64,000 nucleotides of DNA. It comes from Billgrantia tianxiuensis (GTDB lineage Bacteria; Pseudomonadota; Gammaproteobacteria; Pseudomonadales; Halomonadaceae). Below are positions 47,040-56,553 of the stretch, one piece after another. Position 1 is the first letter of the stretch. The number at the start of each line of letters is the position of its first letter. The notes beneath the pieces are model-generated. The model had not been told where the DNA came from, did no database searches, and was given only the letters and a program-made list of their open reading frames with translations. The position numbers and the translations under genes were made by a program. The stretch spans positions 3,720,001 to 3,784,000 of the forward strand of contig NZ_CP035042.1 in NCBI RefSeq assembly GCF_009834345.1. The letters run 5' to 3'.

Positions 47040-48739
47040 CATTCGTTCCGCTCACTCGACTGCCCTGGCGTAGAGCAATCAAGAGCCGTCACTCACTGCC
47101 ACGGCAGTGGGTCGACCCGTTCTCACTACCTCAACGTATCGATGCCTGGCGTCGCTGGCTGGCCAACCAGCCCGCCGGCCACTGGCTACTCTGCCAACGT
47201 CACCCCGAGGATTTCTGCGCGGCCCTGGCAGCGTTGTGGGAAAGCGGCCGCATCGCGGTGCTGCCGGCCGACGACCGTCCTGAAACCCTGACACGGCTCG
47301 CCGCCGAGGTCGACGGTGTGCTGCCTGAAGCCCCTGGCGAACATGACCCCGATCATCATGAGACTGCCACTCTCCCTCTCCCCAAGATACTCTCCCCCAC
47401 ATCCACGGCAGTCGTCCTGTACACCTCCGGTTCCACCGGCGACCCCGTACGCCTGGCCAAGCGTTTCGACCAGCTCGATGCGGAATTGGCCGCGCATGCC
47501 GAGCTGTGGCCATTGGCCGGTAGCTGTGTCATCTCTCAGGTCAGTCACCAGCACATCTATGGTTTGCTCACCGGCGTGTTGCACCCGTTATGCGCCGGCG
47601 TTCCCTTTTGTGGCGACGAGTGTCGTTATCCCGAAGTGCTGATCACGCGCCTCCAGGAAGCTGGCGATGCCGGCCTTGCCCCCGTGGTAGTGAGCTCTCC
47701 CGCTCAGTTGTCACGCTTGCCGGAGCACCTGCCATGGAGCGACTCGCCCCGCCTCAGTCGCGTGTTCTCCTCCGGCGCGCCCTTGGCGACAGAGCATGCC
47801 CAGCACACGGAGCGCCTGTTACAGGCGCCGGTGATCGAGATCTATGGCAGTACAGAGACCGGAGGAATCGCTCAGCGTCGACAAATGCAAGGCTCCGCCT
47901 GGCAGGCCCTGCCCGGCGTGGAGCTGTCATTCGTGGACGAACGCCTGGCGCTGCGTTCGCCGTTTCTGGAAGCCCCGCGGAGTTGGTGGCAACAACCCGA
48001 CCGGGTGGCGTCGACGATCGACGGCTTCGAGCTGCTGGGCCGTGCCGATCGCCTGGTAAAGATCGGCGGCAAACGGGTCTCGCTGGATCATATCGAGAAT
48101 GCCCTCACCACCACTCCGGAAGTCACTGAGGCACGTTGTATCGATCTTGGTCGAACCGATAGTCGTCTGGGGGTCGTGGTCGCTCTGCACGATGAGTTCA
48201 TACCGCACCGGCACGACAGCCGCCATGAGCTGATACAGCGTCTGCGAACGCATCTGTCACGCCACCTTGAGCGAGTCGCCATTCCCCGCTACTGGCGCTT
48301 CGTCGATACCCTGCCGAGCAATGCCCAAGGCAAGCTCGACCGCAGCCTGGCCAATCGACTGTTCGCCGATCTCGACGACGCAAAGGCGCCACGCTGGCTG
48401 GGTGAACACCGCCCGGATCCTTCTTCCTGCCTCTTGACCCTGGAAGTGCCGGAACGCCTGATCTTTCTCGAAGGGCATTTCGAAGAGTATCCGCTGGTGC
48501 CAGGCGTGGTCATGGTGCAGTGGGCCATCGAACTTGCCGGCGACAGCTTCGGTGAGTCAGGCGAATTCCAGGGTATCGAGCGCTTGAAGTTTCAGCGTGC
48601 GCTACGCCCCGGGGCACGCTTCACACTGCAATTGACGCGTCGCGACGACGGTCTCGCTTTCGCCATCGACTCGCATGAGGGACGCCACTGCACCGGGCAA
48701 ATTCGCCTGCAATCCCCGAACGGAGAGGATCATGGCTGA
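47036..48739 (+). CDS. Acyl-AMP ligase fused to a hotdog dehydratase
   Basis: 567 aa, GTG start inside GTGA. The N-terminal 450 residues form an adenylating ligase: P-loop VLYTSGSTGDP near residue 130, IYGSTETGG near 270, LGRADRLVKIGGKRVSL near 340 and the C-terminal Lys region PSNAQGKLDR. This should activate the aromatic starter. The last 100 residues (RLIFLEGHFEEYPLVPGVVMVQW ... FQRALRPGARFTLQL) are a FabA/FabZ-like dehydratase with the catalytic His in GHFEEYPLVPG; in other organisms this is a separate protein (ApeI). The join is in frame with no sign of error, so it looks like a true fusion. Confidence 0.88.
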   Translation: MTFVPLTRLPWRRAIKSRHSLPRQWVDPFSLPQRIDAWRRWLANQPAGHWLLCQRHPEDFCAALAALWESGRIAVLPADDRPETLTRLAAEVDGVLPEAPGEHDPDHHETATLPLPKILSPTSTAVVLYTSGSTGDPVRLAKRFDQLDAELAAHAELWPLAGSCVISQVSHQHIYGLLTGVLHPLCAGVPFCGDECRYPEVLITRLQEAGDAGLAPVVVSSPAQLSRLPEHLPWSDSPRLSRVFSSGAPLATEHAQHTERLLQAPVIEIYGSTETGGIAQRRQMQGSAWQALPGVELSFVDERLALRSPFLEAPRSWWQQPDRVASTIDGFELLGRADRLVKIGGKRVSLDHIENALTTTPEVTEARCIDLGRTDSRLGVVVALHDEFIPHRHDSRHELIQRLRTHLSRHLERVAIPRYWRFVDTLPSNAQGKLDRSLANRLFADLDDAKAPRWLGEHRPDPSSCLLTLEVPERLIFLEGHFEEYPLVPGVVMVQWAIELAGDSFGESGEFQGIERLKFQRALRPGARFTLQLTRRDDGLAFAIDSHEGRHCTGQIRLQSPNGEDHG

Positions 48740-49490
48740 AGCGCGCCCCTGTATCCTGATTCCGGTCTATAACCACCCCACCACGATCGGCCCGGTATGC
48801 GACGAACTCGCTTTCCTGGGAATACCGCTGCTACTGGTGGACGATGGCTGCGACGACGAGTGCGCGGCTGAGCTCGACCGCCTGGCCACGGGCGGCCATC
48901 ACCTGTTGCGACTGACTAGCAACCAGGGCAAGGGCGCCGCGGTACGTGCCGGACTCCAGGAAGCCCAGCGACTGGGATATACCCACGCCCTGCAGGTGGA
49001 CGCCGACGGCCAGCATGCCAGTGAAGACCTGCCGGCCTTTCTCGCCACACTGGAGTCGGCTCCCGAGACGTTGGTGGTCGGCTATCCCCGCTATGATGCC
49101 AGCGTTCCGCGAATGCGCTTCTTCGGTCGCTACGCGACCCACGTCTGGGTGTGGATCAACACCCTGTCCCTGGAGATCCGCGACTCCATGTGCGGCGTCA
49201 GGCTCTATCCGGTCGCCGCGCTCAATCGTCTGCTGGCACGCCACCCCTGCGGTGATCGCATGACCTTCGACACCGAGGTACTGGTACGCTGGCACTGGGC
49301 TGGCGGCGCCCTGGCGCACCGCCCGGTACGCGTGCACTATCCGCGCGATGGCGTGAGCCACTTCGCGTTGTGGCGCGACAACCGCCAGATCTCCGCCATG
49401 CACACCCGTTTGTTCTTCGGCATGTTGCTGCGCTTGCCCCGCCTGCTGGCTCGATGCCTGCGCAGGCAATACGCGAGGGTAGCCTTATGA
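48732..49490 (+). CDS. Family 2 glycosyltransferase
   Basis: 252-aa GT-A-fold enzyme: ILIPVYNHPTTIGPV starts the fold, LLLVDDGCDDE and LQVDADGQHASED give the two Asp metal sites, and FFGRYATHVWVW ... SMCGVRLYPVAAL follow. In aryl-polyene clusters this enzyme, with the next acyltransferase, is thought to build the sugar-lipid part to which the polyene is attached. No membrane segment at the C-terminus. Start ATG at 48732 overlapping the ligase end. Confidence 0.87.
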   Translation: MAEARPCILIPVYNHPTTIGPVCDELAFLGIPLLLVDDGCDDECAAELDRLATGGHHLLRLTSNQGKGAAVRAGLQEAQRLGYTHALQVDADGQHASEDLPAFLATLESAPETLVVGYPRYDASVPRMRFFGRYATHVWVWINTLSLEIRDSMCGVRLYPVAALNRLLARHPCGDRMTFDTEVLVRWHWAGGALAHRPVRVHYPRDGVSHFALWRDNRQISAMHTRLFFGMLLRLPRLLARCLRRQYARVAL

Positions 49491-50428
49491 ATCGCCATTG
49501 GGCTCGGATCGGTGAGCGCGGCACCCTTGCCGGCATGACGCTGATGGTGGCGATACAGCGCCACCTGGGACGCTGGCCCTTCCGACTCGTTCTGGCGCCG
49601 GTCATGCTGTGGTACTTCCTGGCGCATGCCACGGCACGACGTGCCTCTCAGTCCTATCTGCAACGTCTCTATCCTGCTCTCGAACGACGACCACTCGCCC
49701 GCTGGTGGCACAGCTACCGCCACTTTCTCACCTTCGGCGATGCGCTGATGGACAAGGTCGCGGCGTGGAGTGGGGACATCGCCGACGGACGCCTGACCGG
49801 CCCGGGCATCGAACGCTTCACTGCCGCCATCGACGGTGGCCGGGGCGGCCTGATCCTGGTCGCCCACCACGGCAATCTCGACGTGGCCAATGCCCTGGCT
49901 GAACGCCACCCGGGACTCGAACTGACGGTGCTGATGCATACCCGCAATGCGCGCAAGTTCAACGCGCTACTGGAACGTGTCACGGGCCGGCCCCGCCCGC
50001 ATGTGCTCGAAGTCAGCGCGATCACGCCGGCCACCGCCCAGGCGCTGGCCGAACGCATTCACACCGGTGGCTATGTGGTCATCGCCGCCGATCGGCTGTC
50101 CTTGTCAGGGGGACGCACGCAGTGCCTCGATTTCTTCGGCGATCGCGCCATGTTCCCCGAGGGCCCATTCTGGCTCGCTGCGTTACTGCGTTGCCCGCTC
50201 TACACCCTCGCCTGCGTGCGCGAGGATGGCAGCTTCCGGATCGACTTCGAAGCCATTGACGACACCGGGAACCTGCCACGCCGTCAGCGCGAAGCGTGGA
50301 TCTCCGAGGCCATGCAGCGCCATGCCGATCACCTGGCCGAGCGCGTTCGGCAGCATCCCCTGCAATGGTTCAATTTCTATCCGTTCTGGATGAACGACAC
50401 TGGATTTCACCATGACGACACTGCATGA
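49487..50428 (+). CDS. Lipid A acyltransferase-like protein (LPLAT)
   Basis: 313-aa member of the LpxL/LPLAT family. After a hydrophobic N-terminus, HHGNLD (HX4D) lies near residue 127, followed by LHMHTRN-type and VVIAADRLSL segments. It overlaps the GT2 gene by 4 bp. I believe GT and acyltransferase parts are fused in some known clusters (ApeJ), whereas here they are separate proteins. Confidence 0.84.
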   Translation: MNRHWARIGERGTLAGMTLMVAIQRHLGRWPFRLVLAPVMLWYFLAHATARRASQSYLQRLYPALERRPLARWWHSYRHFLTFGDALMDKVAAWSGDIADGRLTGPGIERFTAAIDGGRGGLILVAHHGNLDVANALAERHPGLELTVLMHTRNARKFNALLERVTGRPRPHVLEVSAITPATAQALAERIHTGGYVVIAADRLSLSGGRTQCLDFFGDRAMFPEGPFWLAALLRCPLYTLACVREDGSFRIDFEAIDDTGNLPRRQREAWISEAMQRHADHLAERVRQHPLQWFNFYPFWMNDTGFHHDDTA

Positions 50429-51983
50429 CCCGCTTGCCGGCCCCACCAGCAGCGAGGCGCTCACGCTGGATGGCTCGGCCGTGACCCTCGAGGACGTATT
50501 GGCCGTTACCGAAGGCCGCCGGCGCGTCGTGCTGTCGTCGGCGCCCGAATTCCGTGAACGCATAGCACGCGGCAATGCGTTTCTCGAACGCCTGCTGGAG
50601 GAAGACGGCGTGGTCTACGGCGTCACCACCGGCTATGGCGACTCCTGTACCCGCGCAGTGCCCGCCTCCGACCTGGAGCAACTGCCGCGCCAGCTATATA
50701 CCTTCCACGGCTGTGGCCTGGGCGAGGTGCTGTCGGTGGAAGCCGCGCGGGCCGTGGTCATGGTGCGGCTGGTGTCGCTGTGCCGCGGGGTCTCGGGGGT
50801 CAGCGTCGAGCTCCTCGAACGACTGGCCTGGTTGCTCGAGCATGATGTCGTACCGGTCATTCCCGAAGAAGGCTCGGTGGGCGCCAGCGGCGACCTGACG
50901 CCGCTGTCGTACCTGGCCGCCGTGCTGTGTGGCGAACGTGAAGTGTTCGACCGCGGCCAGCGTCGCGCCACGTCGGAGGTCTTCGCCGAACACGGCCTCG
51001 TCCCCTATCGCCTCAAGCCCAAGGAAGGCCTGGCACTGATGAACGGCACCGCGGTGATGACCGCGCTGGGTGTGTTCGCCTTCGCCCGGACGACCTACCT
51101 GGCGCGGCTGGCCACGCGCATTACCGCACTGTCGGTCTACGCGCTGGACGGCAATCCCTATCATTTCGACGCCGACCTGTTCGCCGCCAAGCCGCACCCC
51201 GGGCAAAACCGCGTGGCCGAGCGGCTGCGCGACGATCTGCATGCTCCCGCCACGCCACGCAACTCGCCCCGCCTGCAGGACCGTTACTCGACGCGCTGCG
51301 CCCCGCATGTGATCGGCGTAGTGGAAGATGCCCTGCCCTGGTGGCGCCAATTTCTCGAAACCGAACTCAACAGCGCCAACGACAACCCACTGATCGATGC
51401 CGAGCACGGCAAGGTCATGCATGGCGGCCATTTCTACGGCGGCCATGTCGCCTTCGCCATGGATAGTCTCAAGCAAGCCTGTGCCAACCTGGCCGACCTG
51501 CTCGATCGTCAGTTGGCGCTGCTGGTCGACACTCGCTTCAACCATGGCCTGCCCAGCAACCTGAGTGGTGCCACGCCACAGCGAGCCAGCCTCAACCATG
51601 GCTACAAGGCGGTACAGATCGGCGCTTCGGCGTGGACCGCCGAGGCGCTCAAGCTGACCATGCCGGCCAGCGTCTTCTCACGCTCCACCGAATGTCACAA
51701 CCAGGACAAGGTCAGCATGGGCACCATCGCCGCCCGCGATGCACTGCGTGTCCTGACACTCGTCGAGCAGGTCGCCGCCGCCACCCTGCACGCCGCCTGC
51801 CAGGCCGTCGAGCTGCGCAGCCAGATAGCCGATGCCACCCCGCTTCCCGAACGCCTGGCCGGCTTTCTCGATGTCTGTCGATCGACGTTTCCGGCCCTGG
51901 GCGAGGATCGAGCCCTGGAACCCGAACTGCGCACCCTCTGTGGCCTGATTCGCCAACGCCGCTGGAGCCTGTATGACGCCTGA
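50412..51983 (+). CDS. MIO-type aromatic amino acid ammonia-lyase (HAL/PAL/TAL family)
   Basis: 523-aa lyase. The self-cyclising tripeptide ASG is at residues 158-160 in GSVGASGDLTPLSY. VYGVTTGYGDSC (catalytic Tyr), NDNPLID and the SVFSRSTECHNQDKVSMG block are all there, so it should be active. At the substrate-choice position it has Phe98-His99 (LYTFHGCGLG), neither the Ser-His of HAL, the Phe-Leu of PAL, nor the His-Leu of TAL. It should make the cinnamate or coumarate-type starter of the polyene. Start overlaps the acyltransferase end. Confidence 0.9.
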   Translation: MTTLHDPLAGPTSSEALTLDGSAVTLEDVLAVTEGRRRVVLSSAPEFRERIARGNAFLERLLEEDGVVYGVTTGYGDSCTRAVPASDLEQLPRQLYTFHGCGLGEVLSVEAARAVVMVRLVSLCRGVSGVSVELLERLAWLLEHDVVPVIPEEGSVGASGDLTPLSYLAAVLCGEREVFDRGQRRATSEVFAEHGLVPYRLKPKEGLALMNGTAVMTALGVFAFARTTYLARLATRITALSVYALDGNPYHFDADLFAAKPHPGQNRVAERLRDDLHAPATPRNSPRLQDRYSTRCAPHVIGVVEDALPWWRQFLETELNSANDNPLIDAEHGKVMHGGHFYGGHVAFAMDSLKQACANLADLLDRQLALLVDTRFNHGLPSNLSGATPQRASLNHGYKAVQIGASAWTAEALKLTMPASVFSRSTECHNQDKVSMGTIAARDALRVLTLVEQVAAATLHAACQAVELRSQIADATPLPERLAGFLDVCRSTFPALGEDRALEPELRTLCGLIRQRRWSLYDA

Positions 51984-52413
51984 CGACCGCCCACTACCGC
52001 GCTGCGAGACCGAGCTGACGATCCCCTTCCATGACGTCGACATGATGCAGGTGGCCTGGCATGGCCACTATGTGCGCTATCTGGAAGTCGCCCGCTGCAA
52101 GCTGCTCGATGCCATCGACTATAACTACCCGCAGATGCAGGCCTCGGGGTTCGCCTGGCCGGTGATAGATCTACGCCTGCGCTATGCCGCTCCTGCGCTG
52201 TTCGCCCAGCGCATCGCCATCGAGGCACGCCTGAGCGAGTGGGAGAACCGTCTCAAGATCGACTACACCATCCGCGATGCCGAGACGCGCAAACGCCTGA
52301 CCCGGGCCTGGAGCGTGCAGGTCGCGGTGGGACTGGACGATCGTGAAATGCGCCTGGAGTCGCCGCCGGCGCTGATCGAACGTCTTCTCGCCTGGCAGGA
52401 GGCTAACCAGTGA
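51973..52413 (+). CDS. Acyl-CoA/ACP thioesterase, 4HBT hotdog family
   Basis: 146-aa hotdog protein. TIPFHDVDMMQVAWHGHYVRYLEVAR contains the Asp of the 4-hydroxybenzoyl-CoA/YbgC type active site. It may release the polyene or an aromatic acid. It overlaps the lyase gene and the LolA-like gene. Confidence 0.88.
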   Translation: MTPDDRPLPRCETELTIPFHDVDMMQVAWHGHYVRYLEVARCKLLDAIDYNYPQMQASGFAWPVIDLRLRYAAPALFAQRIAIEARLSEWENRLKIDYTIRDAETRKRLTRAWSVQVAVGLDDREMRLESPPALIERLLAWQEANQ

Positions 52414-52967
52414 TGCGTCATCTCCCATGGACACTGTGTGTCGCCCTGAACCTGATAGGTCCGGCGGCCTGGGCAGCTCCCGATAGCGACGCTCTCGCCG
52501 AGCACCTGGCCACGCATGCGCCGCAATGCGGTCGCTTCGAACAATCGCGCTGGCTGGCCGATCTCGAGGCACGCCTGGTCAGCCGCGGTCATTTCCAGCA
52601 AGACAAAGAGGGCGTCGTCTGGCAAACCACCGCTCCCGTCAACGATCGTGTGGTCCTGAATGCAGACAATGACGACCTGCCGCTGGGCTTCCAGATCATC
52701 GCCCCGGTCTTCACTGGTCTTCTCTCGGGGAACTGGCAGGCATTGGAGCATCACTTCACGATCGAACTCAGTGGCGAGCTGGAAGACTGGCAAGCCACGC
52801 TGGTACCCAACGAAGCTGCTGTCGCCGAACGACTCACGCAACTGCTGGTGAGCGGCAACCGGCAAGTGGAGCAGGTCGGACTCGAGTTTGCCGACGGCGA
52901 CCGGCTCGACCTGACCCTGACACCGGCCACTTGCGGCAGCCTCGACGACGGTGATCCTGCATCGTGA
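52413..52967 (+). CDS. LolA-like periplasmic carrier
   Basis: 184 aa. Signal peptide ending AWA/APDSD. FEQSRWLADLEARLVSRGHF and the strand pattern resemble LolA but with little identity to the housekeeping protein. Its place next to the MMPL exporter suggests it ferries the polyene lipid across the periplasm. ATG at 52413 overlaps the thioesterase stop (TGATG); a GTG three bases earlier is possible. Confidence 0.82.
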   Translation: MRHLPWTLCVALNLIGPAAWAAPDSDALAEHLATHAPQCGRFEQSRWLADLEARLVSRGHFQQDKEGVVWQTTAPVNDRVVLNADNDDLPLGFQIIAPVFTGLLSGNWQALEHHFTIELSGELEDWQATLVPNEAAVAERLTQLLVSGNRQVEQVGLEFADGDRLDLTLTPATCGSLDDGDPAS

Positions 52968-55267
52968 GCGATGCACAACATCCTACCCGTGGCGAGCGCC
53001 TCGCGGCCTGGGGCTGGGCCGTGCTGCTGCTGGGGTGCGCCATCCTGCTGGCAAGTTTGCTGAGCCAGGGAACGCCGCTGGATACACGCATCACTGCACT
53101 ACTTCCCAAAACCCACCAGACGGTATTGATCGAACAGGCCGAACAGCGCCTGACCCAAGCCTTCGAGGATCGCTTCGTGCTACTGGTCCACGGCGAGTCC
53201 CCACGCCGGCTGGTCGCTGACCTCAAGGCCCGCCTGCGGAACTCCGCCAGCGTCAGCGACCTCGACGACAATAGCTTCGAGCGTCCCGACAGCGCCCTGG
53301 CGCCATACCGCTATCGTCTGCTGGCCGAGCCACTGGCCAGCGCCGATAGTGACGCCTGGGTCCAGCACGGCCTGAGGCGGTTGTTCACCCCCGGCAACGA
53401 TATCGATCTCCGGCGCGATCCTTTCGGTCTGCTCGACGCCTGGCTGGAACGACGCCTGGACGGTCCCATCCGCTTGGTCGATGGTCTGCCGGCCGTCAGC
53501 GACCAGGATAAACACTGGTTCATCGTCAGTGGCCGACTGTCCGCCAGCCCCTACGACATGGCCCTGCAGCGGCGCCTCACCGCTGCGCTGTCGAGCTTTC
53601 GGGATGCCCACCCCGAGGCCCAGTTGTTGCGTGGCGGCCTGGTGTTCCATGCTGCCGCCGGGGCTAACCAGGCCAAACGGGAAATCTCCACCATCGGACT
53701 GGGGTCGCTGCTGGGTATCGGCTTGTTGCTATGGGGTACGTTTCGACGTGGTGCGATCCTCGCCAGCCTGCTGCTGCCGGTCGCGTGTGGTGTGCTGTTC
53801 GCGCTGCCATTGACCTGGTTGCTGTTCGGCACGCTCAACCTGCTCACGCTGGCTTTCGGCGCCAGCCTGATTGGCATCGCGGTCGACTATGCCCTGCATC
53901 TGCAATGCGCTCGCCAACTGGCTCCCGAGCAAACGCTGACACGCCTTTGGCCCGGATTGTTGCTGGGTCTGGTATCCAGTCTGGCGGCCTATCTCGCCCA
54001 ACTCGCCACCCCCTTGCCGGGGCTACGTCAGATGGCCACTTTCGCCGCGCTGGGACTGATCGGCGCGTGGCTGACCGTGCGGCTATGGCTACCGTGGTTC
54101 TCCCCACGCCCTCACACCGCGACGACACGCATCGCAGCCCGGCTGGACCGGCTGCGCTTGCCACCCCAAGCAACATATCGTTGGAGCCTGCTGGCCTTGC
54201 TTGGCTTGGTCGCGGGGGTACTGATCGTCACGCGCCTGACAGCCAACGACGACCTGCGCCAGCTCAACCCTTCGCCCGCCGCCCTGATCGCCGAGCAGCA
54301 ACGCGTGCAGACCTTGCTGGAACGTCCCTCCGGCAGCCGCTATCTGGTCGTCACCGCCGAACATGAAGCCGGCCTGCTGGAGCGACTGGAAGCCCTCGAG
54401 GCGCCTTTGGCGGAACTGCGGGAGCAGGGGCACCTGACGCACTACCGTCACCTCGCCCAGGCGGTACCCTCTCCGGCTACCCAGCAAGTCAATCTGGACC
54501 GGGTGCGTCAAGCCTATGCCAGTGCCTTGCCCGAATTCATCGCCAGGGCCGGACTTCCGCCGGCACTGCTGGAAGCGGCCCAGGAACCGCTACGCAGGGT
54601 GCCGCTGTTGACCCTCGAGGAATGGCTAAAGATGTCGGCGGGACGTGCCGATAGCATGCTGTGGCTTGGCGAGGTGTCCACGTCCGATACCGCGACTCCC
54701 GAACTGGCCGCCCTGATCGCGCTGGGCGACACCGATGAGATGGCCCAGCAAGCACTCACTCGGCTCGCCGCACCAGCGCATGTCCATTACCAGGACCGGG
54801 TGGCAACGCTTTCCGATCATCTGGCACGGCTGCGCGATCAGATCGCCATGTGGTTGGCGGTCGCCGTGGTGGGGTTGGCGTTGCTGTTCGGCTGGCGTTA
54901 TCGCGGCCTGGCCTGGCGCGTGTTGCTGCCGCCGCTGGGAGCGCTGGTCGCGACCCTCGCGCTGTTCAGCGCTTTGAACATCGGCCTGACGCTGTTTCAT
55001 CTGCTGGGGCTGCTGCTGGTGCTGGGTATCGGTCTCGATGCCGGAATCTTCAGCACCGAGCACCCCGACAGCCCGGCAGCCTGGCTGGCGATCAGCCTGT
55101 CCTGCGCATCGAGCCTGCTGGCTTTCGGCCTGCTCTCCTTCAGCGCCACGCCGGCCTTGCACTACCTGGGCCTGACCTGCCTTGTCGGCCTCGCGGCGAC
55201 CTGGGCCCTGGTGCCCTTCGCCAGGGCGGACACCAGGAGCCTTTTTTCCAAACACAGCCAGCCATGA
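52964..55267 (+). CDS. MMPL/RND-family lipid exporter
   Basis: 767-aa inner-membrane exporter. One N-terminal membrane segment, a periplasmic domain of about 200 residues, five grouped segments with the GASLIGIAVDYALHLQ motif, then the same arrangement repeated (second group LLVLGIGLDAGIFS). The internal Asp residues of both repeats fit proton-driven RND/MMPL carriers. It is coupled by GTGA overlap to the LolA-like gene and is the likely pump for the finished aryl-polyene lipid. Confidence 0.88.
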   Translation: MSDAQHPTRGERLAAWGWAVLLLGCAILLASLLSQGTPLDTRITALLPKTHQTVLIEQAEQRLTQAFEDRFVLLVHGESPRRLVADLKARLRNSASVSDLDDNSFERPDSALAPYRYRLLAEPLASADSDAWVQHGLRRLFTPGNDIDLRRDPFGLLDAWLERRLDGPIRLVDGLPAVSDQDKHWFIVSGRLSASPYDMALQRRLTAALSSFRDAHPEAQLLRGGLVFHAAAGANQAKREISTIGLGSLLGIGLLLWGTFRRGAILASLLLPVACGVLFALPLTWLLFGTLNLLTLAFGASLIGIAVDYALHLQCARQLAPEQTLTRLWPGLLLGLVSSLAAYLAQLATPLPGLRQMATFAALGLIGAWLTVRLWLPWFSPRPHTATTRIAARLDRLRLPPQATYRWSLLALLGLVAGVLIVTRLTANDDLRQLNPSPAALIAEQQRVQTLLERPSGSRYLVVTAEHEAGLLERLEALEAPLAELREQGHLTHYRHLAQAVPSPATQQVNLDRVRQAYASALPEFIARAGLPPALLEAAQEPLRRVPLLTLEEWLKMSAGRADSMLWLGEVSTSDTATPELAALIALGDTDEMAQQALTRLAAPAHVHYQDRVATLSDHLARLRDQIAMWLAVAVVGLALLFGWRYRGLAWRVLLPPLGALVATLALFSALNIGLTLFHLLGLLLVLGIGLDAGIFSTEHPDSPAAWLAISLSCASSLLAFGLLSFSATPALHYLGLTCLVGLAATWALVPFARADTRSLFSKHSQP

Positions 55268-55290
55268 TGGCAACAGGAGTAACGAATCAC

Positions 55291-56553
55291 ATGGACACTC
55301 ATGACACCACCGATGTCGCCATCATCGGCGCAGGCCCTTCCGGGGCCGCGGCGGCCGCCTGGCTCGCCCGACGCGGCCTGCATGTCCGGGTCATCGAGCG
55401 CAGTCGCTTCCCACGCTTCTCCATCGGCGAGAGTCTGCTGCCGCAGTGCATGGTGCACCTCGAGGCCTGCGGCCTGCTAGAGGCCGCACGGGCTGGTGAC
55501 TTCCAGCCCAAGAACGGCGCCGCCTTCACCTGGCGCGGCCAGGACACCGCCATCGATTTCCGAGACAAGTTTAGCCCCGGCCCCGGTACCACATGGCAGG
55601 TCGAGCGCGCCGATTTCGACCAGCGCCTGATCGAGGGGGCACGCCAAGCCGGTGCCGAGGTCGAATTCGACACCAGCGTCGAAGCCTTCGTCGCCGACGC
55701 CGACCACCCCTCCCTCACGCTGGTTGGTCCGAGCGGCGAGCGACGTTCGCTACGCTCCCGTTTCGTGCTCGACGCCAGTGGCTACGGCCGTGTCCTGGCG
55801 CGTCTCACCGGCCTCGCCCGGCCCTCGACCCTGGAATCGCGCTGCGCCCTGTTCACCCACATCGAGGATCATATCGTCTGCCCGCGGCACGACCGCGAGA
55901 AGATCCTGATCGGCCTGCACCCCGATCATCCGGGCATCTGGTATTGGCTGATTCCCTTTCGGAATGGACGCGCCTCGGTTGGCGTGGTCGGCGACCGGGC
56001 AACGCTCGAAGCCACCGGTATCGACGATAGCGAACGCCTGTGGCACTTCATCCATGCCGAACCCCGGCTTGCCGAGTTGCTGGCCAATGCCGAAACCACA
56101 CGCGACGTCGGCCGCCTGGAAGGCTATTCCGCCGATGTCCAGCAATTGCACGGCCCCGGCTTTGCCCTATTGGGCAATGCCGGCGAATTCCTCGACCCGG
56201 TGTTTTCCTCGGGAGTGACGATCGCATTGGACTCGGCACTGCGTGCCGCCCCCTTGGTCGAGCGTCAGCTCGCCGGAGAAAAAATCGACTGGGAGACCCA
56301 GTTCGAACAGCCGCTGCGGCGCGGCGTGGCTACCTTCCGTGAATTCGTCGATGCCTGGTACGACGGACGCCTGCCACGCATTATCTTCAACGCGCAACAA
56401 ACGCCGCGTATCCGCGCGATGATCAGTTCGGTGCTTGCCGGCTATGCCTGGGACGAAAACAACCCCTTCGTCGCCGCCAGCCGCCGTCGGCTGAACAGTC
56501 TGGCTGAGGCCTGCAGCGACGAAGCATCCTCCATCATCAGCGAGGTTTGCTAG
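55291..56553 (+). CDS. FAD-dependent oxidoreductase, tryptophan-halogenase/GGR-like
   Basis: 420-aa flavoprotein. The FAD motif VAIIGAGPSGAAAAAWLARRG is at the N-terminus, RFSIGESLLP follows, and ALLGNAGEFLDPVFSSGVTIAL is the second FAD contact. The WxWxIP motif of true flavin halogenases is replaced by WYWLIPF, so halogenation is unlikely. Such enzymes occur in aryl-polyene and flexirubin clusters; the reaction is not known, perhaps oxidation of the aromatic head. The ATG at 55291 with AGGAG upstream is chosen over 55264/55267. Confidence 0.85.
   Translation: MDTHDTTDVAIIGAGPSGAAAAAWLARRGLHVRVIERSRFPRFSIGESLLPQCMVHLEACGLLEAARAGDFQPKNGAAFTWRGQDTAIDFRDKFSPGPGTTWQVERADFDQRLIEGARQAGAEVEFDTSVEAFVADADHPSLTLVGPSGERRSLRSRFVLDASGYGRVLARLTGLARPSTLESRCALFTHIEDHIVCPRHDREKILIGLHPDHPGIWYWLIPFRNGRASVGVVGDRATLEATGIDDSERLWHFIHAEPRLAELLANAETTRDVGRLEGYSADVQQLHGPGFALLGNAGEFLDPVFSSGVTIALDSALRAAPLVERQLAGEKIDWETQFEQPLRRGVATFREFVDAWYDGRLPRIIFNAQQTPRIRAMISSVLAGYAWDENNPFVAASRRRLNSLAEACSDEASSIISEVC

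Noticed and set aside
55291..56553. Flavin-dependent halogenase in the pigment cluster
   Set aside because: The FAD motifs match, but the WxWxIP halogenase motif is altered to WYWLIPF and the halide-site lysine is not evident, so I keep it as an oxidoreductase.
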